The notes under the pieces were generated by a model. That model was given only the letters and a program-made list of their open reading frames with translations. It was not told the origin of the DNA and ran no database searches. A stretch of 64,000 bases of DNA from an uncultured Tateyamaria sp. (GTDB taxonomy: Bacteria; Pseudomonadota; Alphaproteobacteria; Rhodobacterales; Rhodobacteraceae): NCBI RefSeq assembly GCF_947496075.1, contig NZ_CANMBJ010000005.1, forward strand, positions 62,001 to 126,000, written 5' to 3'. Within the stretch, counting starts at the first letter, position 1, and every line of letters begins with the position of its first letter. Both the position numbers and the translations under genes were made by a program. Below, piece after piece: positions 25,226 to 33,901 of the stretch.

Positions 25226-26458
25226 ATGACGGTCCCTACTCCACCGACCACCCGTGGTGCGCTTGAGCGCCGCGAGGCGCGGCTGGCCTGGTCCCTGCTG
25301 CTGCCCACGATCACCATCGTGAGCCTTGTGATCATCCTGCCCCTGCTGGCGATCTTCTGGATCAGCTTCAAACCCGTTGGGCTGGCCGACCTGCGCCCCG
25401 TGGCCCCCGTGATCCGCGAAAGTCTCCGCGAGCGATCGGGCGAGATGGTGATCGAGTATCGCGTGCGCAACTCGTCCCAGCAGAAAGAGATTGTGGGGCT
25501 TGGATTCACCGACACGCTGCATGACGGTGTGACGCCGGGGGCACTGCCCGAGCAGTGTTCGGTCGAGGGTGGCGCGCTGCGCTGCGACTTTGGCGATGTA
25601 GAAGGCGGATTCAACGAGCGCATCCGCATTCCGGTCACACTGGATGGGGATCTCGAGACGCTCGAAGCCATTGTCGAAGGGACCGAACCCTCAGGTTATG
25701 GTGTCGGCGACAACATCCTGACCAATTCCGAGTTCACGCTTGAGAATTTCGCGCGTATTTTTGACGGAGACGAGTTCTGGTCCGTCCTGTGGGCAACGGT
25801 TTTCTATACAGTCTTCGGCACCATCGGCGCGCTGGTCGTCGGGCTGTTTGCGGCACTGTTGCTGAACAAGTCCTTCCGTGGCAAAGGCGTGCTGCGCGGC
25901 CTGTACCTGTTTCCTTACGTCTCGCCCATCATTGCCGTGGCCTTCACCTGGGTCACCCTGCTTGATCCGTTCTCGGGCTCACTGAATGCGTTGCTGATCC
26001 AGATGGGTGTCGTTGAAAGCCCCATAAATTTCTTTGGCCAGCGCCCGCTTGCCTTGATCATGGTCACGGTGTTCGAGATCTGGCGCTATTTCCCGCTGTC
26101 CTTCCTGTTCATCCTTGCGCGGATGCAATCCATCGACACGGATATGTACGAGGCGGCAGATATGGACGGCGCGTCACCCTTCCAGAAGTTCTGGTACCTG
26201 TCGCTGCCCATGCTCTTGGGTATCCTGTCAGTCCTGTTCCTGCTGCGCTTCATCTGGACCTTCAACAAGTTCGACGACATCTTCCTGCTGACGGGGGGCA
26301 ATGCGGGCACCCGCACGCTGACGGTCAACGTGTACGAACAAGCCTTTGCGATCTCGAATATCGGGGCGGGCGCAGCGGTGGCCGTAGTGATCTTTGCGAC
26401 CCTGCTTTTGTTCAGCTTCTTCTTCTTCAAGTACATTTCTCAGGAGGAAGGGCTGTGA
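25226..26458 (+). CDS. Carbohydrate ABC transporter permease with large periplasmic insertion
   Basis: A 410-residue permease of the MalF/UgpA type. The first helix (WSLLLPTITIVSLVIILPLLAIFWISF, about 18-45) is followed by about 120 extra residues (50-170) before the core helices resume near 185. The insertion reads like a beta-sandwich repeat of the DUF11 type, with IEYRVRNSSQQKEIVGLGF, a TDTLHDGVTPG turn and a Cys pair (EQCSVEGGALRCDFGDV). It is in the position of the MalF P2 domain. The EAA loop (DMYEAADMDGASPFQKFWYLSLPML) is intact. The domain may dock the binding protein. The stop overlaps the next short frame (TGATG). Confidence 0.87.
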   Translation: MTVPTPPTTRGALERREARLAWSLLLPTITIVSLVIILPLLAIFWISFKPVGLADLRPVAPVIRESLRERSGEMVIEYRVRNSSQQKEIVGLGFTDTLHDGVTPGALPEQCSVEGGALRCDFGDVEGGFNERIRIPVTLDGDLETLEAIVEGTEPSGYGVGDNILTNSEFTLENFARIFDGDEFWSVLWATVFYTVFGTIGALVVGLFAALLLNKSFRGKGVLRGLYLFPYVSPIIAVAFTWVTLLDPFSGSLNALLIQMGVVESPINFFGQRPLALIMVTVFEIWRYFPLSFLFILARMQSIDTDMYEAADMDGASPFQKFWYLSLPMLLGILSVLFLLRFIWTFNKFDDIFLLTGGNAGTRTLTVNVYEQAFAISNIGAGAAVAVVIFATLLLFSFFFFKYISQEEGL

Positions 26459-26643
26459 TGTCGGGTGCCGCAAAACTAGTTTGTGTCGCGCCAAAGGCGC
26501 GGATGGATCGTGTGCCAAAGGCGCGCATGGATCGTGTGCCTGCGGCGGGCGGGGGAAGCGCGCTGCGCGCGCAAGGGCTCTGCCCTTCGGCCTGCGGCCT
26601 CATCCCGAAGTTTATCTGGCAAAGTGAAGGAGGATCGGCATGA
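26458..26643 (+). other. Repeat-bearing 61-codon open frame between the two permease genes
   Basis: The 181-bp gap between permease genes is exactly spanned by an open frame coupled at both ends: its ATG overlaps the upstream stop (TGATG) and its TGA overlaps the next start (ATGA at 26640). The DNA holds a tandem direct repeat of about 24 bp (near 26497-26543, encoding PKARMDRV twice) and several GC-rich hairpins (for example CGCGCTGCGCGCG and AAGGGCTCTGCCCTT). The peptide is basic, low in complexity and not recognised. It may be a palindromic repeat element inserted without breaking translational coupling rather than a true gene. A real GGAGG site for the next permease lies at its end. Confidence 0.4.
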
Positions 26644-27854
26644 GCAGTCTGCGTCAAGGCGCGGTGACCGGGGCCGTCATCGGTTTGTTCTGGGCCTTTG
26701 TCATCGCCGTCACGGTGTCTGTTACCTTGTCCTTTGCTTCTGGCCTTGGGTTTCGGCCCGGCAGTCTGGGATGCCTGATCCTTGGGTTGGGCGGCGGCAT
26801 GGCAAGCATCTACTTGCGCGATGCACGACTGGTTATGAGTGGCTTCATCCTGCTGTGCTTTGTGCTGATGTTCACGCCACTGTCGCCGATCCTGTTTCAA
26901 GAGAACGTCCCGGTTCTGTGGCAGCTTATGGCCGTCGTCTCCTTTGGTCTGTTCATGATCTGGCCCCTGACCCTCATGCTGGTCGAGGCGCATCCCGGTC
27001 CGCTCACCCGACATGCGTTTGAGGATGCGGTGATCCGGTTCCTGACCGGGTTCGGCTACATCGTCTTTACCGCCGCCGTGCTGATCCCCTTCTACGTGAT
27101 GGTGATGACCAGCCTGAAATCGCAGCAGGCCCTGCTTAGGAACCCGCTCGATTTCTCCATCGAACTCAGCCGCGGCTGGGACCTGTTTCGCAGCTACACC
27201 GAGCTGTTTGGCCAGTTCAATTTCGGCAGCTACCTTTGGACCAGCTTCTATGTGTCGGTTCTGACGGTCCTGATCACGCTGCTGTTCTCGGTCCCTGGCG
27301 CTTATGCCGTGGCACGGCTGCGGTTCAAGGGGCGGGCCGCGTTTTCGCGGTCGATCCTGCTGATCTACATGGTGCCGATGATCGTGCTGGCGCTGCCGAT
27401 CTATATCACCTTTTCTATGACCGGCCTGCGCAACACCATTCCCGGGCTGCTGATGATCTATCCGGTCACCACGATCCCCGTCGCCCTCTACATGCTGCAG
27501 GGATACTTCCGCGGCCTGCCGGGCGAGGTCGAGGAGGCGGGGCTGATGGACGGCCTGTCCCGCCTGCAAGTGATCTGGAAGATCACCCTGCCCCTGTCGC
27601 TGCCTGCGATGGTGTCGGTGTCGCTTTATGTCTTCATGATCGCCTGGAACGAATTTCTGCTGGCCTTCATGCTGCTGGACGATCCGTCGAAATTCACGCT
27701 GACCCGTGGGGTCGCGATGCTGAACTCCTCTGAAATTCCGCGCCAGCACCTGATGGCGGGCGCCGTGATCGCGACCATTCCGATCATGGCCCTGTTCCTG
27801 GGGCTGGAACGGTTCATGACGAAAGGGCTGACCGCCGGGTCGGTAAAAGGATGA
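26640..27854 (+). CDS. Carbohydrate ABC transporter permease with N-terminal membrane extension
   Basis: A 404-residue MalG/UgpE-type permease. The usual ~280-residue core starts near residue 130 (VIRFLTGFGYIVFTAAVLIPFYVMVMTSLKSQQ) and ends with the EAA loop (EVEEAGLMDGLSRLQVIWKITLPLSLPAM). In front are about 120 additional residues containing roughly four predicted membrane helices (AVIGLFWAFVIAVTVSVTLSF, LGCLILGLGGGMASIYL and others). This extension is unusual for the family; its role is unknown. Start at 26640 with AAGGAGG upstream. ATGA overlap with the next gene. Confidence 0.87.
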   Translation: MSSLRQGAVTGAVIGLFWAFVIAVTVSVTLSFASGLGFRPGSLGCLILGLGGGMASIYLRDARLVMSGFILLCFVLMFTPLSPILFQENVPVLWQLMAVVSFGLFMIWPLTLMLVEAHPGPLTRHAFEDAVIRFLTGFGYIVFTAAVLIPFYVMVMTSLKSQQALLRNPLDFSIELSRGWDLFRSYTELFGQFNFGSYLWTSFYVSVLTVLITLLFSVPGAYAVARLRFKGRAAFSRSILLIYMVPMIVLALPIYITFSMTGLRNTIPGLLMIYPVTTIPVALYMLQGYFRGLPGEVEEAGLMDGLSRLQVIWKITLPLSLPAMVSVSLYVFMIAWNEFLLAFMLLDDPSKFTLTRGVAMLNSSEIPRQHLMAGAVIATIPIMALFLGLERFMTKGLTAGSVKG

Positions 27855-29116
27855 TGCGAGACATGACATCCACGGACATGCGCGACGAGGAAGCCCGTGC
27901 AATCCTGAAACGCAACGACAAGGGTGGGTACACGATCCCAACCTCGGGCCTGTATCCCTACCAATGGAACTGGGACAGTGCCTTTGCCGCAGTGGGTTTT
28001 GCCGAGTTCGACATCGAGCGCGCCTGGGCCGAAATCGAAACCCTGTTCTCGGGCCAGTGGGACAACGGGATGGTGCCACACATCCTGTTCCATGTGCCGG
28101 ACGAAGGGTACTTCCCCAATCATGACGTATGGCAGGGCACGGGGCCAATCCCCTCCTCTGGCATCAGCCAGCCGCCCGTCGCCGCGACCATGGCGCGGAT
28201 GGTGCTGGAAAAGGATACCGCCGTCGGTCGGGACCGCGTGGCCGAACTTTATCCCAAGATGGTCGCCTGGCATCGCTGGTTCATGGACTGGCGCCTGGAC
28301 CAAGGTGCGGTCTGCGTCACTCACCCGTGGGAAGCCGGACGCGACAATGCCCCCGACTGGGACGCGGCCATGGCCGCCATCACCCCCGAAGGCGTTGGAG
28401 ACTACACGCGCCGCGACACGACCCATGTCGACAGCTCAATGCGGCCCACGAAATATGACTACGATCGATATATCTGGCTGGTGCAACGGGGCGCCCGGTT
28501 GGGCTGGGATGAGGCAGCAATGCTGCAGGACACCCCTTTCCGCGTCGCTGACCCGACTATGACCTTTATCCTGTTGCGGGCCACCCGTGACCTCATCACG
28601 ATCGGCGAGATGTTGGGCGCGGATGTGCGCGAACTACAGGGCTGGGCAGAAACGCTTCAGGCGGGCGCACAGACCCTCTGGAACCCGGCCCTGGGCTGTT
28701 TTGACAGCCGCGACGTGGTCGGCGGCAGTTGGTCTCGGTCGATCTCGAACGCGTCTTTCCTGTGCTGGTATGCCGGTATCGATCACCCGGACATGCGGGC
28801 GCGTCTGGCCGAGGTTCTGGCCCTTTGCAAATATGGCGTGCCCTCGCTGACCCCGGATGACACTCGCTTTGACGGCAAGCGCTATTGGCGCGGTCCGGTC
28901 TGGGGGATGATGAACCTGATGATCGGAACAGGCCTGTCCGAAATGGGCCTGGCCCAGGGCGATGCGCTCAGACACAGCACCGCCGACCTGATCGCCGAAC
29001 ACGGCTTTGCCGAATATTTCGATCCCCGCGACGGGTCACCGGCGGGCGGCAGCACTTTCACATGGACGGCGGCCGTTTGGCTGGCCTGGGCCTCTCCAAC
29101 CAATCAAGGAGCCTGA
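27851..29116 (+). CDS. GH63-like (MGH1-type) glycoside hydrolase
   Basis: A 421-residue predicted cytoplasmic (alpha/alpha)6-barrel hydrolase, with no signal peptide. Recognisable segments are GLYPYQWNWDSAF near residue 35, GQWDNGMVPHILFH, the HPWEAGRDNAPDWD segment around 155-170 and the C-terminal RYWRGPVWGMMNLMIGTGL with FTWTAAVWLAW. These resemble the MGH1/GH63 group, which includes mannosylglycerate and glucosylglycerate hydrolases. The Asp of NWDSAF and a C-terminal acidic residue would be catalytic by family analogy. Encoded inside the ABC operon, it probably cleaves the imported glycoside. The exact substrate is not determined. Confidence 0.78.
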   Translation: MMRDMTSTDMRDEEARAILKRNDKGGYTIPTSGLYPYQWNWDSAFAAVGFAEFDIERAWAEIETLFSGQWDNGMVPHILFHVPDEGYFPNHDVWQGTGPIPSSGISQPPVAATMARMVLEKDTAVGRDRVAELYPKMVAWHRWFMDWRLDQGAVCVTHPWEAGRDNAPDWDAAMAAITPEGVGDYTRRDTTHVDSSMRPTKYDYDRYIWLVQRGARLGWDEAAMLQDTPFRVADPTMTFILLRATRDLITIGEMLGADVRELQGWAETLQAGAQTLWNPALGCFDSRDVVGGSWSRSISNASFLCWYAGIDHPDMRARLAEVLALCKYGVPSLTPDDTRFDGKRYWRGPVWGMMNLMIGTGLSEMGLAQGDALRHSTADLIAEHGFAEYFDPRDGSPAGGSTFTWTAAVWLAWASPTNQGA

Positions 29117-29119
29117 GCA

Positions 29120-30172
29120 ATGGGCGCGATCACTCTCAACGCTGTCGAGAAATGGTATGGCGAGGTGCAGGTCATCAAGGGCGTCAATCTGGCGATCAAC
29201 GATGGTGAGTTCATCGTCTTTGTTGGGCCCTCGGGCTGCGGCAAGTCCACCCTGCTGCGCATGATCGGGGGGCTTGAGGATATCAGCCGTGGTTCCCTGC
29301 TTATCGACGGGAAGGATGTCACCGATCAGCCGCCCAGCAAACGTGGCTTGTCGATGGTGTTCCAGTCCTATGCGCTCTACCCCCACATGTCGGTGCGGGA
29401 CAATATGGGGTTCTCGCTGAAAACGGCGGGCGCACCCAAGGCCGAGATTGCAGAGAAGGTGGACGCTGCCGCCGAGACGCTGAAACTGGATCAGTATCTG
29501 GAGCGTCGGCCCAAGGACCTGTCAGGCGGGCAGCGCCAGCGTGTTGCCATTGGCCGCTCCATCGTACGCGAACCGACGGCGTTCCTGTTCGACGAGCCGC
29601 TGTCAAACCTCGACGCGGCCCTGCGGGTCGAGATGCGTTATGAGATTTCAAAACTGCATCAGTCATTGTCGGCCACCATGATCTACGTGACCCACGATCA
29701 GGTCGAAGCGATGACTCTCGCCGACCGGATCGTGGTTCTGGATGCGGGCCGGATCATCCAGGTCGGCACGCCGCGCGAGCTTTACAACCATCCGGGCAAC
29801 GTGTTCGTGGCGCAGTTCATTGGCAGCCCGAAGATGAATGTGTTTGGGTGTTCTACAGCGAATGGCGGTTACACTGTGCCGGGCGGGCGCGGCGGTCCTT
29901 ACAGCCTGAGCGGTGCGGCCACGCAGATGGGCATCCGGCCCGAACATGTTGCCGTAGGCGCAGCGGGCACTGGTCAATGCGATGGCACGGTCGATGTGGC
30001 AGAGTATCTGGGTGCCGACACGTTTGTGCTCCTGGATTGCGGGGCGGCAGGGCAGATCAACGTGCGGATTTCAGGTGATGCGGAGTTGAAGGTCGGCGAC
30101 GTTGTGGGCCTCAGCTTCGATCCGGAGCGCACGCATTTCTTTGATGCCGACGGGAATACGATCAACACGTGA
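29120..30172 (+). CDS. Carbohydrate ABC transporter ATPase (UgpC/MalK type)
   Basis: A 350-residue ATP-binding subunit. The nucleotide domain (about 1-235) has Walker A GPSGCGKST, Q-loop VFQSYALYPHMSV, signature LSGGQRQR, Walker B FLFDEPLSNLD and the H-loop YVTHDQVEAMTLADRI. The C-terminal TOBE domain (about 245-345) is present. It energises the two upstream permeases. Only three bases separate it from the hydrolase stop, so it closes the operon. It ends 20 bases from the convergent otnC gene. Confidence 0.93.
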   Translation: MGAITLNAVEKWYGEVQVIKGVNLAINDGEFIVFVGPSGCGKSTLLRMIGGLEDISRGSLLIDGKDVTDQPPSKRGLSMVFQSYALYPHMSVRDNMGFSLKTAGAPKAEIAEKVDAAAETLKLDQYLERRPKDLSGGQRQRVAIGRSIVREPTAFLFDEPLSNLDAALRVEMRYEISKLHQSLSATMIYVTHDQVEAMTLADRIVVLDAGRIIQVGTPRELYNHPGNVFVAQFIGSPKMNVFGCSTANGGYTVPGGRGGPYSLSGAATQMGIRPEHVAVGAAGTGQCDGTVDVAEYLGADTFVLLDCGAAGQINVRISGDAELKVGDVVGLSFDPERTHFFDADGNTINT

Positions 30173-30191
30173 GCCGTGTTAGGATACGACG

Positions 30192-30842
30192 CTAGTCATC
30201 CCACTCAACGTCGAACTTGGTCACAACCGCCCGCACCTGATCCTCGGTCAGGCCCTGCGCCCCCATGCCCCGGGTCATCAACGCGAGCCGCGCGGTATCT
30301 TCCAGCTCCTCAATGGCATTGCAGGCGGCCTCGACATCCTTGCCGGCCACCACCGGGCCATGGTTGGCCAGCATCACCGCTGACCGCTTGCCTGCAAGGC
30401 CGCGCACGGCCTCGCCCATTGCCGGATCACCGGGCAGGAAGAAGGGCAGAAGCTGCACCTTGCCCAGCTTCATGATGCCATAGGGCGTGAGGGGCGGCAG
30501 GAAGTTGTCCGGGTCAGCCCCCGGCAGCATCGAAAGTGCAACCGAGTGGCAGGAATGCAGATGCACCACGGCCCCGGCAGCGCTGCGCGTGTCGTAAAAC
30601 GCCGTGTGCAGGGGCATTTCCTTCGTAGGCTTATCCCCCGCCACATGGGCACCCGACGCATCAAACCGGCTCAGCCGCCCGGGATCGAGCCGACCAAAGC
30701 TGGTGCCGGTGGGCGACACCAGCAACCCACCATCTTCGGTCCGGGCAGAGATGTTGCCGGTCGACCCATGGGTCAGGCCCCGGTCGAACAAGGACTTGGC
30801 AAGCAAGCATATCTGTTCGCGCAACGCGCTTTCGTCACTCAT
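30192..30842 (-). CDS. otnC: Class II aldolase, probable 3-oxo-tetronate 4-phosphate decarboxylase
   Basis: A 216-residue class II aldolase/adducin fold enzyme. Metal-binding histidines are seen in VVHLHSCHSVALSM, with LANHGPVVAG downstream, and an early GSTGNISARTEDGGLLVSPTGTSF substrate-phosphate region. Directly upstream with an ATGA overlap is the four-carbon acid sugar kinase. This pair matches OtnC/OtnK, in which the kinase phosphorylates 3-oxo-tetronate and OtnC decarboxylates it to dihydroxyacetone phosphate. Expected cytoplasmic. The dehydrogenase (OtnD/LtnD) of that pathway is not in the window. Confidence 0.85.
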   Translation of the reverse strand: MSDESALREQICLLAKSLFDRGLTHGSTGNISARTEDGGLLVSPTGTSFGRLDPGRLSRFDASGAHVAGDKPTKEMPLHTAFYDTRSAAGAVVHLHSCHSVALSMLPGADPDNFLPPLTPYGIMKLGKVQLLPFFLPGDPAMGEAVRGLAGKRSAVMLANHGPVVAGKDVEAACNAIEELEDTARLALMTRGMGAQGLTEDQVRAVVTKFDVEWDD

Positions 30843-32071
30843 GCCATCAACACCCGATCCGCTTTTTCAAAGAAATCTTCGGCCCCGAAATTCCCAGATT
30901 TCAAGGCAACAACCAGATCAGGCCCCGCGCGCAGGGCAGGCACACCCGGATCGATTTCCGGTCCGATATCAAGCGTATCAAGGCCCAAACCTTCGACCAC
31001 CGCGCCCGACGTCTCGCCTCCGGCAGTAATGATGCGGGTCGCCCCACCGTCGCGGACCACGCGGGCCACGTCGGCAAAAAAGCCCTCTAAGGCCTCCGCC
31101 GACCGCTCACGGCCAAACTGATCCTGCACCTGTCGCACCACCTCCGGATCGGCAGACGAATACAGCAGCGGCACGCCGTCCTGCGCCAAGGCCCACGCCG
31201 CCGCATCGCCAGCGGTCAACCGCCCCTCGATCACATCCGCTGCCACAACCTCGCGTACCGGATGGCGGGCGGCGTGATAAGCGACCTGCGCCCGCGTCGC
31301 GATGGAACAGGAGCCGGACAACGCCACGGCGCGACCGCCCTGCCCGACCCAGGGAACGGCACCGGCCACACAGCCGAAGTTCGCAGGCAGGCCCAGCGCC
31401 ACACCTGACCCGCCGGTGATCAATGGCAGGTCCCGCGCGGCGGCACCAATGGCGCGCAAATCCTCATCCCTGATCGCATCCACCACGATATGGCGCTTGC
31501 CCGCCTCATGCTCGGCCTGCAATGCCACGTGGATCGCCTCCGCGCCGGCAAACACCGATGCAGCGCCCACATGCCCCACGTCATACCGCGTCTGCGGTGC
31601 CAGCCATCGCCGCAAATCCGAGTCCGTCATCGGCGTGAGCGGATGGTTCTGCATCCCGCTCTCGCTCAGCAGCACATCATTCACGAACAAATGCCCCTGA
31701 TAGACCGATCGCCCCGTACCCGGAAAAGCGGGACATACAATGACCCGGTGGGCATCCAACGCCTCTGCCAAGGCATCCGCGACGGGGCCGATATTGCCCT
31801 CCGGCGTCGAGTCAAAGGTCGAACAATACTTGAAGAAAAACTGGGTGCACCCCTGCGCGCGCAGCCAGTCCAAAGCCTCCAGCGACTTCGCCACCGCCTC
31901 GGCCGGATCAATCGAACGGGACTTCAACGCCACAACGCCCGCCTCCACAGACGGATCCGCGTCGCCTGCAGGCACGCCAGTATATTGCGTCGTGCGCATC
32001 CCCTCCTTGGCGAGCGTGTTGGCCAGATCGCTTGATCCGGTGAAATCGTCCCCGATGCATCCCAGTTTCAA
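30839..32071 (-). CDS. otnK: Four-carbon acid sugar kinase, probable 3-oxo-tetronate kinase
   Basis: A 410-residue kinase of the DUF1537/OtnK family. The N-terminus LKLGCIGDDFTGSSDLANTL is the family signature, and the C-terminal nucleotide domain contains TAGGETSGAVVEGLGL. I place the start at a TTG at 32071, preceded by GGGAGAGG, because it begins the conserved protein exactly; the frame is open to 32098. It would phosphorylate 3-oxo-tetronate before OtnC decarboxylates it. The gene is divergent from the FabH-like synthase. Confidence 0.86.
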   Translation of the reverse strand: MKLGCIGDDFTGSSDLANTLAKEGMRTTQYTGVPAGDADPSVEAGVVALKSRSIDPAEAVAKSLEALDWLRAQGCTQFFFKYCSTFDSTPEGNIGPVADALAEALDAHRVIVCPAFPGTGRSVYQGHLFVNDVLLSESGMQNHPLTPMTDSDLRRWLAPQTRYDVGHVGAASVFAGAEAIHVALQAEHEAGKRHIVVDAIRDEDLRAIGAAARDLPLITGGSGVALGLPANFGCVAGAVPWVGQGGRAVALSGSCSIATRAQVAYHAARHPVREVVAADVIEGRLTAGDAAAWALAQDGVPLLYSSADPEVVRQVQDQFGRERSAEALEGFFADVARVVRDGGATRIITAGGETSGAVVEGLGLDTLDIGPEIDPGVPALRAGPDLVVALKSGNFGAEDFFEKADRVLMA

Positions 32072-32253
32072 CGCGCCTCTCCCTTCGTTTTGCCGCACGA
32101 AAGCACTGGCACAGCAGGAATGGCAACCCCGGCAGCATGCGACACGAAAATTTCGGGATTTCCGCGACGGCGCAACCGCCTGTACCCCTTGCGAACAAGG
32201 GCGTGGGGCCTGTAGGTTCGCCCGACACGCGACAAGCCTGAAAGGGGCGCACC

Positions 32254-33381
32254 TTGGCCTTCACTCCTGCGATCACCGGCACGGGCGTCTTCACGCCAGA
32301 GCAATCCATTTCCAACGCGGAACTGGTCGAGGCATTCAACGCTTACGCGGACCTTTACAACGCCGAACACGCCGATGCGATTGCGGCAGGTGAGGTTGAT
32401 CCCAAGGATCACTCATCAGAAGAGTTCATCATAAAGGCCTCGGGCATCGAACGGCGTTACGTCATGGACAAATCCGGTGTGCTCGACCCCAAGGTCATGC
32501 ACCCCCTGCTGCGCCAGCGCAGCGATGACGAACCATCGATCATGGCAGAAATGGCAGTTGATGCGGCACACAAGGCACTGACCCAGGCGGGAAAGACGGC
32601 GGCGGATGTGGATGCGGTGATTTGCGCAGCGTCAAACCTCGAACGTGCCTACCCTGCCGTCGCCATCGAAATTCAGGAACTTCTCGGGATTCAGGGCTTT
32701 GCCTTCGACATGAACGTCGCCTGTTCCTCCGCAACCTTCGGCATACAGGCGGCGGCGGACATGGTGCGCTCGGGCTCCATCCGGTCAGCGCTGGTGGTGA
32801 ATCCGGAAATCTGTTCGGCCCACCTCGAATGGCGCGACCGCGACTGCCATTTCATCTTTGGCGACGTGGCAACTGCCACCCTGATCGAACGGGCCGAAGA
32901 GGCAAAGGGCCCTTATTTCGAAATCAAGTCGACCCGTTGCGGCACCGCGTTTTCAAACAACATCCGCAACAACAACGGCTACCTGCGCCGGTCCCGCCCG
33001 GACGGGCTCAAGGACCGCCGCGACATGCAGTTCATGCAGAACGGGCGCAAGGTGTTCAAGGAAGTGCTGCCCATGGTCAGCCAGCACATCGCCAACCACA
33101 TGGGCGACGAAGGGGTCAAAGCGGCGGACCTGAAACGGCTCTGGCTGCACCAGGCCAACAAGACAATGAACGACTTCATCGGGAAAAAGGTGCTGGGGCG
33201 CACGCCGGAACCGGGCGAGCAACCCAACATCCTGCAGGACTATGCCAACACGTCCTCGGCCGGATCGATCATCGCCTTTTCCAAGTATTCAGGCGATCTC
33301 GGCGACGGGGACAAGGGGATCATCTGCTCGTTCGGTGCAGGGTACTCTGTGGGGTCTGTTCTGGTTGAACGGCACGGATAG
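32254..33381 (+). CDS. Beta-ketoacyl-ACP synthase III family protein
   Basis: A 375-residue thiolase-fold condensing enzyme related to FabH. The catalytic triad is visible: Cys157 in NVACSSATFG, His299 in WLHQANKTM and Asn332 in YANTSSAGS. It is longer than housekeeping FabH (about 320) because of an extension at 30-90 (AYADLYNAEHADAIAAGE...) that may reshape the acyl pocket, and it is not next to plsX, so it is probably a second, specialised synthase. The start is a TTG at 32254 after GAAAGGGG. It could start fatty-acid synthesis from longer or unusual acyl primers. That is inference. Confidence 0.87.
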   Translation: MAFTPAITGTGVFTPEQSISNAELVEAFNAYADLYNAEHADAIAAGEVDPKDHSSEEFIIKASGIERRYVMDKSGVLDPKVMHPLLRQRSDDEPSIMAEMAVDAAHKALTQAGKTAADVDAVICAASNLERAYPAVAIEIQELLGIQGFAFDMNVACSSATFGIQAAADMVRSGSIRSALVVNPEICSAHLEWRDRDCHFIFGDVATATLIERAEEAKGPYFEIKSTRCGTAFSNNIRNNNGYLRRSRPDGLKDRRDMQFMQNGRKVFKEVLPMVSQHIANHMGDEGVKAADLKRLWLHQANKTMNDFIGKKVLGRTPEPGEQPNILQDYANTSSAGSIIAFSKYSGDLGDGDKGIICSFGAGYSVGSVLVERHG

Positions 33382-33410
33382 CAACCAAACCCCATACGAC
33401 AAACGCATCG

Positions 33411-33436
33411 TGCCGCGATGAAATCTCACCGCGGCA
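33411..33436. terminator. Possible weak bidirectional hairpin
   Basis: TGCCGCG and CGCGGCA flank a 12-base loop between the convergent FabH-like and RidA genes. There is no clear T-run; weak support. Confidence 0.25.
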
Positions 33437-33457
33437 AGCAAATTCAGGTTTTGTCTT

Positions 33458-33853
33458 TCAGGCGGAAGCGGTCGCCTCAATCTCGAACATCAAACCGGGC
33501 AAGGCCAGGCGGGTGACACCCAACAGGGTCATGGGCGGTGCGCATTGGATCGGGCCAAAGCGCATGCCCAACAGATCAAAATTCTTCAGCGCCTCATCCA
33601 CATCCGTCGCGTAGACACCCAGCCGGGTCACATTGGCCAGGCTCATGCCCGCGCCTTCCAGAACGGCTTCGAGGTTATCGAGCGCCAGGGCGATCTGCGC
33701 GCGCATGTCACCCGGGTGCTGCGGGGCACCATTGCCATCCACCGACGTTTGGCCCGCGCAGATCATCTGCCTTGATGCGCCTTCGATGATTTCGCCCTGA
33801 TTGTAGCCCAGGTTCAGGGACCAGTCCCAAGGGTTCACTGCGGTCCGTTGCAT
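33458..33853 (-). CDS. RidA/YjgF family protein
   Basis: A 131-residue RidA-family protein. Typical segments are RQMICAGQTSVDGNGAPQHPGDMRAQIALALDNLEAVLEGAGMSLANVTRL and a C-terminal MTLLGVTRLALPGLMFEIEATA. Members deaminate reactive enamines/imines or act on related small compounds; the canonical RidA arginine near the C-terminus is not obvious here (the site reads LLGVTRLALPGLMFEIE), so substrate may differ. AAGGAG precedes the starts at 33859 and 33853; I prefer 33853. It is divergent from the WYL regulator, with a shared operator. Confidence 0.83.
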   Translation of the reverse strand: MQRTAVNPWDWSLNLGYNQGEIIEGASRQMICAGQTSVDGNGAPQHPGDMRAQIALALDNLEAVLEGAGMSLANVTRLGVYATDVDEALKNFDLLGMRFGPIQCAPPMTLLGVTRLALPGLMFEIEATASA

Positions 33854-33901
33854 GGTCATTTTCTCCTTCATGACGTGTCTGAAAGAGGCTTAGAGCTATT
33901 T

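Noticed and set aside
26427-28148. 573-codon minus-strand frame across the second permease
   Set aside because: High-GC shadow frame; its translation is His/Gln/Arg-rich low-complexity sequence with no known motif, opposite a real permease and hydrolase.
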